Below, piece by piece: positions 1 to 10,087 of a stretch of DNA of 64,000 nt. The position numbers and the translations under genes are program-made. Source of the DNA: PNNG01 sp964577055 (GTDB lineage: Bacteria > Bacteroidota > Bacteroidia > UBA7662); assembly GCA_964577055.1 (NCBI GenBank), contig CAZNWC010000008.1:1-64000 (forward strand). The letters run 5' to 3'. A model generated the notes under the pieces. That model had not been told where the DNA came from. It worked only from the letters and a program-made list of their open reading frames with translations, and did not search any database. Numbering within the stretch: the stretch's first letter is position 1; every line of letters starts with the position of its first letter.

Positions 1-533
1 ATCAAATGGTTAGGGGTACGGTAACCCTTCCTCATGGGACCGGAAAAGTAGCACGCGTGCTCGTGCTATGCACCCCAGACAAAGAAGCTGAAGCCAAAGC
101 GGCCGGCGCTGACTTTGTAGGATTAGACGAGTTCATCCAAAAAATTGAGGGTGGATGGACAGACGTCGACGTAATCATCACTCAACCAAGTGTAATGGCC
201 AAAGTTGGTCGTTTGGGTAGAATCCTGGGTCCCCGGGGTTTGATGCCAAACCCCAAGACTGGTACCGTTACCGATAACGTTGGACAAGCGGTTACAGACG
301 TAAAGGGTGGCAAAATCGACTTTAAAGTAGACAAGTTCGGTATTGTTCACGCTGCTATCGGAAAGGCGTCGTTTGCGCCGAAGCAATTGGAAGAAAACGC
401 TGTAGAGCTGATTCAGACCATTGTGAAGTTGAAGCCTTCCGCTGCGAAGGGCACATACATCAAGAGTATTTACATGTCGAGTACGATGAGCCCTGGTATT
501 AACGTAGAACCTAAATCAATTGCAGGAATCTAA
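1..533 (+). CDS. rplA: 50S ribosomal protein L1, 5' end cut by window
   Basis: Large-subunit ribosomal protein that forms the L1 stalk and helps release deacylated tRNA; in many bacteria it also represses its own mRNA. The reading frame is already open at the window edge, so about the first quarter of the protein (family length about 230 residues) is missing. The visible part carries the family signature GRLGRILGPRGLMPNPKTGTVT around window positions 207-270, followed by the typical ending with KLKPSAAKGTY and SMSPGI-like residues. It is followed after 5 bases by rplJ, the usual L1-L10-L7/L12-rpoB-rpoC order, so these genes are probably co-transcribed. The call is secure; only the start is unknown. 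Confidence 0.97.
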   Translation, partial: QMVRGTVTLPHGTGKVARVLVLCTPDKEAEAKAAGADFVGLDEFIQKIEGGWTDVDVIITQPSVMAKVGRLGRILGPRGLMPNPKTGTVTDNVGQAVTDVKGGKIDFKVDKFGIVHAAIGKASFAPKQLEENAVELIQTIVKLKPSAAKGTYIKSIYMSSTMSPGINVEPKSIAGI

Positions 534-538
534 GAGCT

Positions 539-1063
539 ATGACAAGAGAAGAAAAAGCACTGATCATCGATGATCTCGCCGAGAAACTGTCAGGCAGTTC
601 TTATTTCTACTTAACAGACAGTTCAAGTCTGACCGTAGAAAGCATCAACAAATTCCGTCGCCTTTGCTTCCAAAGCGGCGTTGAGTTTCGTGTGGTGAAA
701 AACACTCTGCTTCAGAAGGCCATGGAGCGCGTAGATGCTAGCAGCTACGAAGGCTTATTTGTGTCACTGAAAGGTTCTACTTCCATCATGTTTGCTGAGC
801 AAGGCAATGTCCCTGCGAAGCTTTTGAAGGAATTCCGTAAAAACTTTGATAAGCCTGTGTTGAAGGCGGCCTGGATTGACTCGGCCATTTTCACCGGCGA
901 TGATCAACTGGACGCCTTGGTAGCCTTGAAGTCGAAATACGAACTCATTGGCGAAGTCATTGGCTTGCTCCAGTCTCCCGCCAAAAACGTTGTATCTGCT
1001 TTGCAGTCTGGGGGCAACAAATTGGCTGGTATCGTTAAAACACTCCAGGACAAGAACAATTAA
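539..1063 (+). CDS. rplJ: 50S ribosomal protein L10
   Basis: Base of the ribosomal stalk: it binds 23S rRNA and carries the L7/L12 dimers through its C-terminal helix. The 174-residue length is normal for the family. The N-terminal MTREEKALIIDDLAEKL and the central FRVVKNTLLQKAM are typical of L10. The ATG lies 5 bases after the rplA stop, which supports translational coupling. In many bacteria L10 with L12 represses this mRNA from a leader upstream of rplJ; such a leader is not obvious here because rplA abuts the gene. Confidence 0.98.
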   Translation: MTREEKALIIDDLAEKLSGSSYFYLTDSSSLTVESINKFRRLCFQSGVEFRVVKNTLLQKAMERVDASSYEGLFVSLKGSTSIMFAEQGNVPAKLLKEFRKNFDKPVLKAAWIDSAIFTGDDQLDALVALKSKYELIGEVIGLLQSPAKNVVSALQSGGNKLAGIVKTLQDKNN

Positions 1064-1095
1064 TCAAAAGAGAAAAACAATTTTAAATCAAAACA

Positions 1096-1476
1096 ATGGC
1101 AGATTTGAAAGCATTCGCTGAGCAGTTGGTAAACCTGACAGTGAAAGAAGTAAACGAGTTAGCGCAAATTTTGAAGGACGAGTATGGCATTGAGCCTGCT
1201 GCTGCTGCAGTTGCAGTTGCTGCTGGTCCAGCCGCTGGTGCCGATGCACCTGCAGCCGCTGTACAAACTGAGTTCGACGTAATTTTGAAGAGCGCTGGTG
1301 CTCAGAAATTGAACATCGTGAAATTGGTGAAAGACCTCACCGGTCTTGGTCTGAAAGAAGCGAAGGAACTGGTTGACGCCGCTCCTAAGACCTTGAAGGA
1401 GAAGTGCCCTAAGGATGAAGCTGAGGCACTGAAAGCCAAGCTTGAAGAAGCTGGCGCTGAGGTTGAGATCAAGTAA
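1096..1476 (+). CDS. rplL: 50S ribosomal protein L7/L12
   Basis: Multi-copy stalk protein that recruits and activates the translational GTPases. At 126 residues it has the normal length: an N-terminal dimerisation helix region (residues 1-33), a very Ala-rich hinge (about residues 34-56), and a C-terminal domain with FDVILKSAGAQKLNIVKLVK and the GLGLKEAKELVDAAP factor-binding helices. It lies 32 bases after rplJ, inside the same operon. The intergenic gap to rpoB holds a stem-loop, annotated separately. Confidence 0.98.
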   Translation: MADLKAFAEQLVNLTVKEVNELAQILKDEYGIEPAAAAVAVAAGPAAGADAPAAAVQTEFDVILKSAGAQKLNIVKLVKDLTGLGLKEAKELVDAAPKTLKEKCPKDEAEALKAKLEEAGAEVEIK

Positions 1477-1502
1477 TTGCTTGATATCCAGCAACAAATG
1501 CT

Positions 1503-1536
1503 GTAGGCCTGCACTCCACAGGGGTGCCAGGCCTAC
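1503..1536 (+). promoter_or_regulatory. Stem-loop between rplL and rpoB (candidate attenuator or RNA processing site)
   Basis: GTAGGCCTG (1503-1511) is the reverse complement of CAGGCCTAC (1528-1536). The stem can be extended inwards by CAC/GTG around a bulge. No T-tract follows, so it does not look like a full terminator. In Escherichia coli the same gap holds a partial terminator and an RNase III site that set the ratio of ribosomal protein to polymerase synthesis. The same role here is an inference from position. Confidence 0.5.
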
Positions 1537-1584
1537 GGCTATTTGTATTTGTGATCACGGTGTTTAATTTTAAACCACAACTCT

Positions 1585-4500
1585 TTGGCAGCCAACATCA
1601 CACAAGAGGGTAGAATAACCTTTGCGTCGATTAACTCGACCATTGATTACCCCGATTTCCTGGAAGTACAAATCAAATCGTTCCAGGATTTTTTCCAATT
1701 GGAAACACTTGCGGAAAACCGCACCAATGAAGGGCTTTACAAGGTATTTGCGGAGAATTTCCCCATTACCGATGCCCGCAACAATTTTGTTCTCGAGTTC
1801 CTCGATTATTTCGTGGATCCGCCCCGTTACACCATTGAAGAGTGTATCGAGCGGGGGTTGACCTATGCGGTGCCCCTCAAGGCCAAGCTTCGTTTGTCGT
1901 GTAACGACGAGGAGCACGAAGATTTCGAAACCATCGTGCAGGATGTTTACCTTGGTACCATTCCGTACATGACCCCCAAAGGCACCTTCGTTATCAACGG
2001 CGCCGAGCGGGTAATTGTATCGCAGTTGCACCGTTCGCCCGGGGTGTTCTTCGGTCAAACCGTGCACAGCAATGGTTCGAAATTGTATTCGGCCCGGATT
2101 ATTCCTTTCAAAGGTTCTTGGATCGAATTCGCAACCGACGTGAACAACGTCATGTATGCGTACATCGACCGCAAAAAGAAATTCCCGGTTACCACCCTGC
2201 TGCGTGCCATTGGCTTTGATTCAGACAAAGACATTCTGAACATTTTCGACCTGGCCGACGAAGTAAAGGTGAGCAAAGCCGGTCTGAAAAAGGTGGTTGG
2301 CCGTCGCCTGGCTGCCCGTGTGCTCAAAACATGGGTAGAAGACTTTGTAGATGAAGATACTGGTGAAGTGGTGTCTATCAACCGCAATGAAATCATTGTG
2401 GAGCGCGATACCCTGCTCGAAGACGAGATGATTGACATCATCGTGGATGCCGGTGTGAAGTCGATCATCCTGCACAAGGATGAGAACCTGCATGGCGACT
2501 ACTCCATCATCTACAACACCCTCCAAAAAGATACTTCTAACTCTGAAAAAGAGGCCCTGGAGCATATCTATCGCCAATTGCGTAATGCTGAACCGCCAGA
2601 TGAAGAATCGGCGCGCCAGATCATCGAGAAGTTGTTCTTCTCCGATAAGCGTTACGATTTGGGCGAAGTAGGTCGTTACCGCATTAACCGCAAGCTGGGC
2701 ATGACCACCAGCAGCGATGTGCGTGTATTGACCAAAGAAGACATCATTGCGATTGTAAAATACCTCATTCAATTGTCGAATTCGAAGGCAGATGTGGACG
2801 ATATCGACCACCTCTCTAACCGTCGCGTTCGTACCGTAGGCGAGCAGTTGTATGCGCAGTTTGGCGTTGGTTTGGCCCGTATGGCCCGTACCATCCGCGA
2901 GCGTATGAACATCCGCGACAACGAGGTATTTACCCCAACCGATTTGATCAACGCCCGTACCCTGAGCTCGGTAATCAACAGCTTCTTCGGAACCAACCAG
3001 TTGAGCCAGTTCATGGACCAAACCAATCCATTGGCCGAAATTACCCACAAACGTCGTTTGTCGGCACTCGGACCAGGAGGTTTGTCACGCGAGCGTGCAG
3101 GCTTTGAGGTGCGCGACGTACACTACACCCACTATGGTCGTTTGTGTACCATCGAAACACCTGAAGGCCCGAACATCGGTCTTATTTCATCGCTTTGCGT
3201 ACACGCCAAAATCAACAGCATGGGCTTCATCGAAACCCCATACCGCACCGTTGATAATGGCCGTGTAGAAGTAGAGAAAGACGTGATTTTCCTCAGCGCT
3301 GAGGACGAAGACGAGCGCATCATTGCCCAGGCCAACGCTCCGTTGGATGTAAAAGGCAATTTCACGCGCGATTTGGTGAAGTGCCGTTTGATGGGCGACT
3401 TCCCAATCGTTGGTCCACAGCAGGTAGAATACATGGACGTAGCGCCTAACCAGATTGTAGGTATTGCAGCTTCCTTGATTCCATTCCTCGAGCACGACGA
3501 TGCCAACCGTGCCCTCATGGGTTCGAACATGCAACGTCAGGCTGTTCCGCTGCTTCGTCCCGAGGCGCCGATTGTAGGTACTGGTTTGGAAGGCCGCATC
3601 GCCCGCGATTCGCGCGCCATGTTGGCAGCCGAAGGGAACGGTGTAGTAGAGTATGTTGATGCCAAGAAAATTGTGATTCGCTACGAACGCAGCGAAGACG
3701 AAAAACTAGCCAGCTTCGACGACGATACCCGTTCTTACAACCTTACAAAGTTCCGCAAGACCAACCAATACACCTGTATTAACCACAAGGCCATGGTGAA
3801 AAAAGGCCAGCGTGTGAAGAAGGGTGATATTTTGGTAGAAGGTTATGCCACCCAGCAGGGCGAATTGGCCCTCGGACGCAACCTGAAAGTGGCCTTCATG
3901 CCATGGCAGGGGTACAATTTCGAGGATGCCATCGTGATCAGCGAGCGCGTGGTGCGTGAAGACTGGTATACTTCTATTCACATCGAGGAGTTTGAACTCC
4001 AGGTGCGGGATACCAAGCGTGGCGAAGAAGAATTGACTTCTGACATTCCGAACGTGAGTGAAGAGGCTACCAAAGACCTCGACGAAAACGGCATCATCCG
4101 GATCGGTGCTCACGTACGTGAAGGCGATATCCTCATTGGCAAAATTACCCCCAAAGGCGAAAGCGATCCTTCACCAGAAGAAAAGTTGCTCCGTGCCATT
4201 TTTGGTGACAAAGCCGGTGACGTAAAAGACGCTTCTTTGCGTGTTCCACCATCCATGACGGGTGTGGTAATCGACAAGAAGTTGTTCTCGCGCGTGAAGA
4301 AAGACAAGTTGGCCAAGCAGGAAGAGAAGGTATTGGTTGAAAAAATCGATGCTGAATTTACCCGCGAAGCCGATGCCGTACGCGAAATTTTGATCGACAA
4401 GCTGTTGAGCTTGGTTGAAGGCAAGGTAGCTCAAGGCGTAACCAATACCTACAAGGAAGAGGTAATTGCCAAAGGCGTGAAGTTCACCCGCAAGGTGTTG

Positions 4501-5397
4501 AACGAACTCGACTTCAACAACATCAATCCTGATGGCTGGTTGGTTGACAAAGACAAAAACGAAATCATCAAGACCCTCCTCAAGAACTACCAGATCCGAG
4601 TATCTGAGCTCCAGGGAGACGCCAAGCGCAAGAAGTTCGCCATTCAGGTGGGCGACGAGCTGCCTTCGGGCATCCTGCAACTGGCCAAGGTGTATGTTGC
4701 CCAAAAGCGTAAGTTACGTGTGGGTGATAAAATGGCCGGTCGCCACGGTAACAAGGGTATTGTAGCCCGTATCGTTCGCGACGAGGACATGCCATTCTTG
4801 GCCGACGGAACGCCAGTTGACATCGTATTGAACCCATTGGGCGTACCATCGCGTATGAACCTCGGTCAGATTTACGAGTCGGTATTGGCTTGGGCCGGTA
4901 AGGAGCTCGGCGTGAAGTTCGCTACCCCAATTTTTGACGGTGCGAGCTACGAAGAGGTGCGCGATTACACCATCAAAGCCGGTATCCCCGAGCTGGGTGG
5001 TGCGCAATTGTACGACGGCCAAACTGGTCGTGCGTTTGACCAAAAGACCACGGTGGGTGTGATTTACATGCTCAAACTGGGTCACATGGTCGACGACAAG
5101 ATGCACGCACGTTCGATTGGACCATACTCGCTCATTACCCAGCAGCCGTTGGGTGGTAAGGCACAGTTTGGTGGACAGCGTTTCGGTGAGATGGAAGTGT
5201 GGGCACTCGAAGCTTTCGGTGCTGCCAACATCCTGCAGGAAATTCTGACCGTGAAATCGGACGACATTGTGGGCCGTGCCAAAACCTACGAAGCGATTGT
5301 AAAGGGCGACAACCTGCCAGTTCCAGGTATCCCCGAATCGTTCAACGTATTGCTGCACGAACTACGCGGATTGTGTTTAGATGTTTCATTAGACTAA
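1585..5397 (+). CDS. rpoB: DNA-directed RNA polymerase subunit beta
   Basis: Catalytic beta subunit of RNA polymerase; it binds the template, forms the rifampicin pocket and shares the active site with beta prime. At 1270 residues it has the usual Bacteroidota length. Family landmarks include FFGTNQLSQFMDQTNPLAEITHKRR (rifampicin cluster I, near 2985-3060), GPGGLSRERAGFEVRDVH, ETPEGPNIGLI, and the C-terminal GDKMAGRHGNKGI and GGKAQFGGQRFGEMEVWALEA. The frame has an in-frame stop (TGA at 1552) and no ATG before the conserved NITQEGRITFASI, so a TTG at 1585 is the best start. Translation is probably helped by coupling or by the A-rich leader. It is followed 16 bases later by rpoC. Confidence 0.98.
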   Translation: MAANITQEGRITFASINSTIDYPDFLEVQIKSFQDFFQLETLAENRTNEGLYKVFAENFPITDARNNFVLEFLDYFVDPPRYTIEECIERGLTYAVPLKAKLRLSCNDEEHEDFETIVQDVYLGTIPYMTPKGTFVINGAERVIVSQLHRSPGVFFGQTVHSNGSKLYSARIIPFKGSWIEFATDVNNVMYAYIDRKKKFPVTTLLRAIGFDSDKDILNIFDLADEVKVSKAGLKKVVGRRLAARVLKTWVEDFVDEDTGEVVSINRNEIIVERDTLLEDEMIDIIVDAGVKSIILHKDENLHGDYSIIYNTLQKDTSNSEKEALEHIYRQLRNAEPPDEESARQIIEKLFFSDKRYDLGEVGRYRINRKLGMTTSSDVRVLTKEDIIAIVKYLIQLSNSKADVDDIDHLSNRRVRTVGEQLYAQFGVGLARMARTIRERMNIRDNEVFTPTDLINARTLSSVINSFFGTNQLSQFMDQTNPLAEITHKRRLSALGPGGLSRERAGFEVRDVHYTHYGRLCTIETPEGPNIGLISSLCVHAKINSMGFIETPYRTVDNGRVEVEKDVIFLSAEDEDERIIAQANAPLDVKGNFTRDLVKCRLMGDFPIVGPQQVEYMDVAPNQIVGIAASLIPFLEHDDANRALMGSNMQRQAVPLLRPEAPIVGTGLEGRIARDSRAMLAAEGNGVVEYVDAKKIVIRYERSEDEKLASFDDDTRSYNLTKFRKTNQYTCINHKAMVKKGQRVKKGDILVEGYATQQGELALGRNLKVAFMPWQGYNFEDAIVISERVVREDWYTSIHIEEFELQVRDTKRGEEELTSDIPNVSEEATKDLDENGIIRIGAHVREGDILIGKITPKGESDPSPEEKLLRAIFGDKAGDVKDASLRVPPSMTGVVIDKKLFSRVKKDKLAKQEEKVLVEKIDAEFTREADAVREILIDKLLSLVEGKVAQGVTNTYKEEVIAKGVKFTRKVLNELDFNNINPDGWLVDKDKNEIIKTLLKNYQIRVSELQGDAKRKKFAIQVGDELPSGILQLAKVYVAQKRKLRVGDKMAGRHGNKGIVARIVRDEDMPFLADGTPVDIVLNPLGVPSRMNLGQIYESVLAWAGKELGVKFATPIFDGASYEEVRDYTIKAGIPELGGAQLYDGQTGRAFDQKTTVGVIYMLKLGHMVDDKMHARSIGPYSLITQQPLGGKAQFGGQRFGEMEVWALEAFGAANILQEILTVKSDDIVGRAKTYEAIVKGDNLPVPGIPESFNVLLHELRGLCLDVSLD

Positions 5398-5413
5398 GTG
5401 GAGAACCACGCAG

Positions 5414-8400
5414 ATGTCATTTAAGAAAGAGTTTAAAATCAAAAGCAACTTTACGAAAATCAGGATTGGTCTCGCTTCGCCCGAGACCATCCTCGATCGT
5501 TCGTATGGCGAGGTAACCAAGCCCGAAACCATCAACTACCGTACCTACAAGCCGGAGATGGGTGGCCTGTTCTGCGAGCGCATTTTTGGTCCTACCAAGG
5601 ATTACGAATGTCACTGCGGCAAGTACAAGCGCATCCGTTATAAGGGCATTGTGTGCGACCGTTGCGGTGTTGAGGTTACCGAGAAGAAAGTGCGCCGTGA
5701 GCGCATGGGCCACATCAAATTGGTGGTGCCTGTGGCGCACATTTGGTACTTCCGCTCTTTGCCAAACAAAATTGGTTACCTCCTCGGATTGCCCACCAAG
5801 AAGCTCGATGCGATCATCTACTACGAGCGTTATGTGGTGATTCAGCCAGGTATCAAAGAAGCCGATGGTATCAAAAAGATGGACTTCCTTACCGAGGAAG
5901 AATATCTTGATATCCTCGATTCGTTGCCCCGCGAAAACCAATACCTCGACGATACAGATCCGTCGAAGTTTTTGGCCAAGATGGGTGCCGATGCCCTCCA
6001 CGATTTGTTGGCGCGCATCGACCTCGATGAATTGTCGTACCAACTCCGACACCAGGCGGCCACTGAAACTTCTCAGCAGCGCAAGAGCGAAGCCCTCAAG
6101 CGTTTGAAAATTGTAGAAGCTTTCCGTTCGGCCAACATGCACATGGTGAACCGTCCGGAGTGGATGATTGTGAAAATGGTACCCGTTATTCCACCAGAAC
6201 TGCGTCCGTTAGTTCCTTTGGAAGGCGGCCGTTTTGCAACGTCCGATTTGAACGATTTGTACCGCCGTGTGATCATCCGCAACAACCGTTTGAAGCGTTT
6301 GATCGAAATCAAGGCGCCAGATGTGATTTTGCGCAACGAAAAGCGCATGTTGCAAGAGTCGGTTGACTCCTTGTTCGACAACAGCCGCAAGGTGAACGCT
6401 GTAAAAGCCGATGGTAACCGTGCCCTCAAATCGTTGAGCGATATGCTCAAGGGCAAGCAGGGTCGTTTCCGTCAAAACTTGCTCGGTAAGCGTGTCGACT
6501 ATTCAGGTCGTTCGGTAATCGTGGTAGGTCCTGAGCTCAAGCTGCACGAGTGCGGTTTGCCCAAGGACATGGCCGCTGAGCTTTTCAAGCCGTTTATTAT
6601 CCGCAAGATGATTGAGCGCGGTATTGTAAAGACGGTAAAGAGCGCCAAGAAAATTGTAGACCGCAAAGACCCTGTGGTATGGGATATTTTGGAGAACGTG
6701 ATGAAGGGCCACCCGGTGCTTCTGAACCGTGCCCCAACACTCCACCGCTTGGGTATCCAGGCTTTCCAGCCGAAGATGATCGAAGGCAAGGCCATTCAGT
6801 TGCACCCATTGGTGTGTACGGCCTTCAACGCCGACTTCGACGGTGACCAAATGGCTGTGCACGTGCCCCTCGGCAATGCTGCTGTTTTGGAAGCCCAACT
6901 GTTGATGTTGTCGTCGCACAACATCCTCAACCCAGCCAACGGTTCGCCTATTACCGTTCCTTCGCAGGACATGGTATTGGGTTTGTATTACATTACCAAA
7001 GGCCGCAAGAGCACCGCAATCGAAAAGGTTTTGGGCGAAGGCCTTACCTTTTATTCAGCTGAAGAAGCCATCATTGCCCACAACGAAGGCAAAGTGGCCC
7101 TGCATGCTTGGGTAAAAGTGCGTGCCAGCGTGATGAACAAGGAAACGGGTAAGCTCGAAAACAAACTCATCGACACCACGGTAGGACGTATCATGTTCAA
7201 CCAGGTAAGTCCGCCTGAGATTGGTTTCGTAAACGAATTGTTGACCAAGAAGAGTTTGCGTGAGTTGATTGGTGAGATTGTACGTCACACCAATTTGCCT
7301 ACCACAGCCAAATTCCTCGACGATATCAAGAATCTCGGCTTCCGCATGGCCTTCCAGGGTGGTTTGTCGTTCAACTTGAACGACGTAATGATCCCCGACA
7401 ACAAGGTTCGTTTGTTGGAAGAAGCTCAAAAAGAAGTGAATGAAGTAACCAATAATTACAACATGGGCTTCATCACCAATAACGAGCGTTACAACCAGGT
7501 AATTGACATTTGGACCCGTATCAACAGCCGTATCACCGATACGCTGATGCGCGAAATTGCTGCCGATAAGCAGGGGTTCAACTCGGTGTACATGATGCTC
7601 GATTCAGGTGCCCGTGGTTCGAAAGAACAGATCCGTCAGTTGGGCGGTATGCGTGGTCTGATGGCCAAGCCGCAGAAGAGCGGTGGTGCCGGTGAGATCA
7701 TCGAAAACCCCATCTTGTCGAACTTCAAAGAAGGTTTGTCGGTATTGGAGTACTTCATCTCTACCCACGGTGCCCGTAAAGGTTTGGCCGATACAGCCTT
7801 GAAAACAGCCGATGCCGGTTACCTCACCCGTCGTTTGCACGACGTTGCGCAGGACGTGGTGATCAGCGAATTCGACTGCGGTACTTTGCGTGGTATCGAA
7901 ACATCCGCTCTCAAGGACAATGAAGACATCGTTGAATCGCTGTACGAGCGTATTGTAGGCCGTAGCATCCTGCACGATTTGGTTCACCCAATCACTAAAG
8001 AATTGATCGTTGGTGCAGGTGAAGAAATCACAGAGTCTATTGCTGAAGCCATCGACCAATCGCCTATCGATTCGGTTGAAATTCGTTCGGTATTGACATG
8101 TGAATCAAAAGTAGGTGTTTGTGCGAAGTGCTATGGTCGCAACTTGGCCACCAATAAAATGGTGCAAATGGGTGAATCGGTGGGTGTCATTGCTGCCCAG
8201 TCGATTGGTGAACCTGGTACCCAGCTGACCCTCCGTACCTTCCACGTAGGTGGTGTGGCCGGTAACGTGGCGACCGAATCGCAACTGATTGCCAAGTTTG
8301 GTGGTTTGGTTGAGTTCGACGAAGTACGTACTGTGAAATACAAAGGAGGTGAGGCTCCAGTTGATGTAGTTGTTTCACGTTCGGGTGAAATCAAAATCAT

Positions 8401-9706
8401 CCACCCTGAAACGCAGCAGCCGCTCATGACCAACGTACTGCCTTATGGTGCTGTGTTGAGCGTGAAGCCTGGTGATACCATCAATAAAGGCGACAAAATT
8501 TGCGTTTGGGACCCTTATAACGCCGTTATCATCTCTGAATTTGAAGGTAAGGCCGATTTCGAGCATATTGTGGATGGCATGACCTTCCGCGAAGAGTCGG
8601 ACGAGCAAACCGGACACAAAGAGAAGGTAATCATTGAAACCAAGGATAAAACGCGTAACCCTGCCATCCGCATCCTGAATGCGAAGGGTGAGAACCAGCG
8701 TACATACAACCTGCCTGTGGGTGCCCACATTTCGGTTGATGAGAATGCGGCTATCATTCCAGGTCAGGTAATCGCTAAAATCCCACGCTCGACCACCAAA
8801 ACCCGTGACATTACGGGTGGTCTGCCCCGTGTAACAGAATTGTTCGAAGCCCGTAACCCATCGAACCCGGCTGTAGTGTCGGAAATCGACGGCGTGGTGA
8901 GCTTTGGCGGCGTGAAGCGCGGTAACCGTGAAATTCAAGTAGAATCGCGCGATGGTCAAATCAAAAAATACCTCGTGCCATTGAGCAAGCACATCTTGGT
9001 GCAGGATGGTGACTTCGTGAAAGCCGGTGATCCGCTTTCAGATGGTGCCATTACGCCTGCTGCCATCTTGTCGATCAAAGGGCCAGGCGCGGTGCAAGAG
9101 TACCTTGTGAACAACATCCAGGAGGTTTATCGCTTGCAGGGTGTGAAAATCAACGACAAGCACTTCGAAGTGATCGTGCGTCAGATGATGCAGAAAGTAG
9201 TCATCATAGATCCGGGCAACACAACTTTCCTCGAGCAGGAAGTTGCTGATAAGCTCGAATTCATGGAGATGAACGACTGGATTTACGACAAAATGATTGT
9301 GACCGATGCTGGTGACTCTTCAAGCCTCAAAGTAGGTCAGCTCGTATCGTTACGCAAATTGCGTGATGAAAACTCGATGCTGAAGCGCAAAGACTTGCAG
9401 CCTGTGCAGTACCAGCAAGCGTTGCCGGCTACTTCGCAGAGCATGTTGCAAGGTATTACCAAGGCTTCGCTCGGAACCCGCAGCTTTATTTCGGCTGCCT
9501 CGTTCCAGGAAACCACCAAGGTGTTGAACGAAGCGGCAATTGCCGGTAAGATCGACGACTTGAACGGATTGAAGGAGAACGTGATCGTGGGTCACCTGAT
9601 CCCTGCCGGTACCGGTTTGCGCAACTACGAAAAGATTGTAGTAGGCTCACGCGAAGAGTATGAAAAACTGATGGCTTCGAAGGCCATTGGCGACGATGAA
9701 ATTTGA
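5414..9706 (+). CDS. rpoC: DNA-directed RNA polymerase subunit beta'
   Basis: Catalytic subunit with the Mg-binding active site. The 1430 residues include the zinc ribbon Cys66, Cys68, Cys81 and Cys84, the invariant NADFDGDQ at residues 472-479, the bridge-helix region around GARGSKEQIRQLGGMRGLMAKP, and the second zinc site Cys822, Cys896, Cys903, Cys906. The start ATG follows rpoB by 16 bases. The gene ends the ribosomal/polymerase operon and is followed by a strong terminator at 9725-9758. Nothing is unusual in length or motifs. Confidence 0.99.
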   Translation: MSFKKEFKIKSNFTKIRIGLASPETILDRSYGEVTKPETINYRTYKPEMGGLFCERIFGPTKDYECHCGKYKRIRYKGIVCDRCGVEVTEKKVRRERMGHIKLVVPVAHIWYFRSLPNKIGYLLGLPTKKLDAIIYYERYVVIQPGIKEADGIKKMDFLTEEEYLDILDSLPRENQYLDDTDPSKFLAKMGADALHDLLARIDLDELSYQLRHQAATETSQQRKSEALKRLKIVEAFRSANMHMVNRPEWMIVKMVPVIPPELRPLVPLEGGRFATSDLNDLYRRVIIRNNRLKRLIEIKAPDVILRNEKRMLQESVDSLFDNSRKVNAVKADGNRALKSLSDMLKGKQGRFRQNLLGKRVDYSGRSVIVVGPELKLHECGLPKDMAAELFKPFIIRKMIERGIVKTVKSAKKIVDRKDPVVWDILENVMKGHPVLLNRAPTLHRLGIQAFQPKMIEGKAIQLHPLVCTAFNADFDGDQMAVHVPLGNAAVLEAQLLMLSSHNILNPANGSPITVPSQDMVLGLYYITKGRKSTAIEKVLGEGLTFYSAEEAIIAHNEGKVALHAWVKVRASVMNKETGKLENKLIDTTVGRIMFNQVSPPEIGFVNELLTKKSLRELIGEIVRHTNLPTTAKFLDDIKNLGFRMAFQGGLSFNLNDVMIPDNKVRLLEEAQKEVNEVTNNYNMGFITNNERYNQVIDIWTRINSRITDTLMREIAADKQGFNSVYMMLDSGARGSKEQIRQLGGMRGLMAKPQKSGGAGEIIENPILSNFKEGLSVLEYFISTHGARKGLADTALKTADAGYLTRRLHDVAQDVVISEFDCGTLRGIETSALKDNEDIVESLYERIVGRSILHDLVHPITKELIVGAGEEITESIAEAIDQSPIDSVEIRSVLTCESKVGVCAKCYGRNLATNKMVQMGESVGVIAAQSIGEPGTQLTLRTFHVGGVAGNVATESQLIAKFGGLVEFDEVRTVKYKGGEAPVDVVVSRSGEIKIIHPETQQPLMTNVLPYGAVLSVKPGDTINKGDKICVWDPYNAVIISEFEGKADFEHIVDGMTFREESDEQTGHKEKVIIETKDKTRNPAIRILNAKGENQRTYNLPVGAHISVDENAAIIPGQVIAKIPRSTTKTRDITGGLPRVTELFEARNPSNPAVVSEIDGVVSFGGVKRGNREIQVESRDGQIKKYLVPLSKHILVQDGDFVKAGDPLSDGAITPAAILSIKGPGAVQEYLVNNIQEVYRLQGVKINDKHFEVIVRQMMQKVVIIDPGNTTFLEQEVADKLEFMEMNDWIYDKMIVTDAGDSSSLKVGQLVSLRKLRDENSMLKRKDLQPVQYQQALPATSQSMLQGITKASLGTRSFISAASFQETTKVLNEAAIAGKIDDLNGLKENVIVGHLIPAGTGLRNYEKIVVGSREEYEKLMASKAIGDDEI

Positions 9707-9724
9707 GTAGCGTTTTTTTAACCT

Positions 9725-9758
9725 GGAAAGGGAGTCGGTTCGCCGCACTCCCTTTTCC
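9725..9758 (+). terminator. Rho-independent terminator after rpoC
   Basis: A 9-bp stem AAAGGGAGT/ACTCCCTTT (9727-9735 with 9747-9755), extended inwards by CGG/CCG around a TTCG tetraloop and outwards by GG/CC. It lies 18 bases after the rpoC stop. A T-rich stretch overlaps its 3' arm, and it separates the polymerase operon from the DUF3467 gene. Confidence 0.85.
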
Positions 9759-9772
9759 TCATTTTAACCCTT

Positions 9773-10087
9773 ATGCAACCAGAACAAGATCCCAATCAAA
9801 TCAATATTGAACTCGGCGAAGACATTGCCGATGGTACTTACAGCAACCTGGCGATCATCACGCATTCGAATGCCGAATTTGTGATTGATTTTGTCCGCAT
9901 GATGCCCGGTGTGCCCAAGGCGCGCGTGAAGTCGCGCATCATCTTAACTCCGCACCACGCAAAACGCCTGCTTGCGGCCCTGGCCGACAATGTAAGTAAG
10001 TTTGAGCAAGTGCATGGTGAAATCGACATCAACGATCACCCGGGTGCCTTGCCCATGACCTTCGGTGGTCCAACAGCACAAGCATGA
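9773..10087 (+). CDS. DUF3467 domain protein
   Basis: A 104-residue protein of the DUF3467 family, which in Bacteroidota is regularly found just downstream of rpoC; its function is not known to me. The N-terminal part QINIELGEDIADGTYSNLAII, the NAEFVIDFVRMMPG segment and the KARVKSRIILTPHHAKRLL segment are typical. It has no signal peptide or membrane segment, so it is probably cytoplasmic. Its stop overlaps the start of the next gene by 4 bases (ATGA), indicating coupling. The family call is firm; any link to transcription or RNA polymerase is only suggested by position. Confidence 0.88.
   Translation: MQPEQDPNQINIELGEDIADGTYSNLAIITHSNAEFVIDFVRMMPGVPKARVKSRIILTPHHAKRLLAALADNVSKFEQVHGEIDINDHPGALPMTFGGPTAQA

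Noticed and set aside
2221..3048. Long antisense frames in rpoB and rpoC (for example 2221-3048, 4714-5358, 8375-8992)
   Set aside because: They mirror the strong codon bias of the polymerase genes; no starts, motifs or signals of their own.
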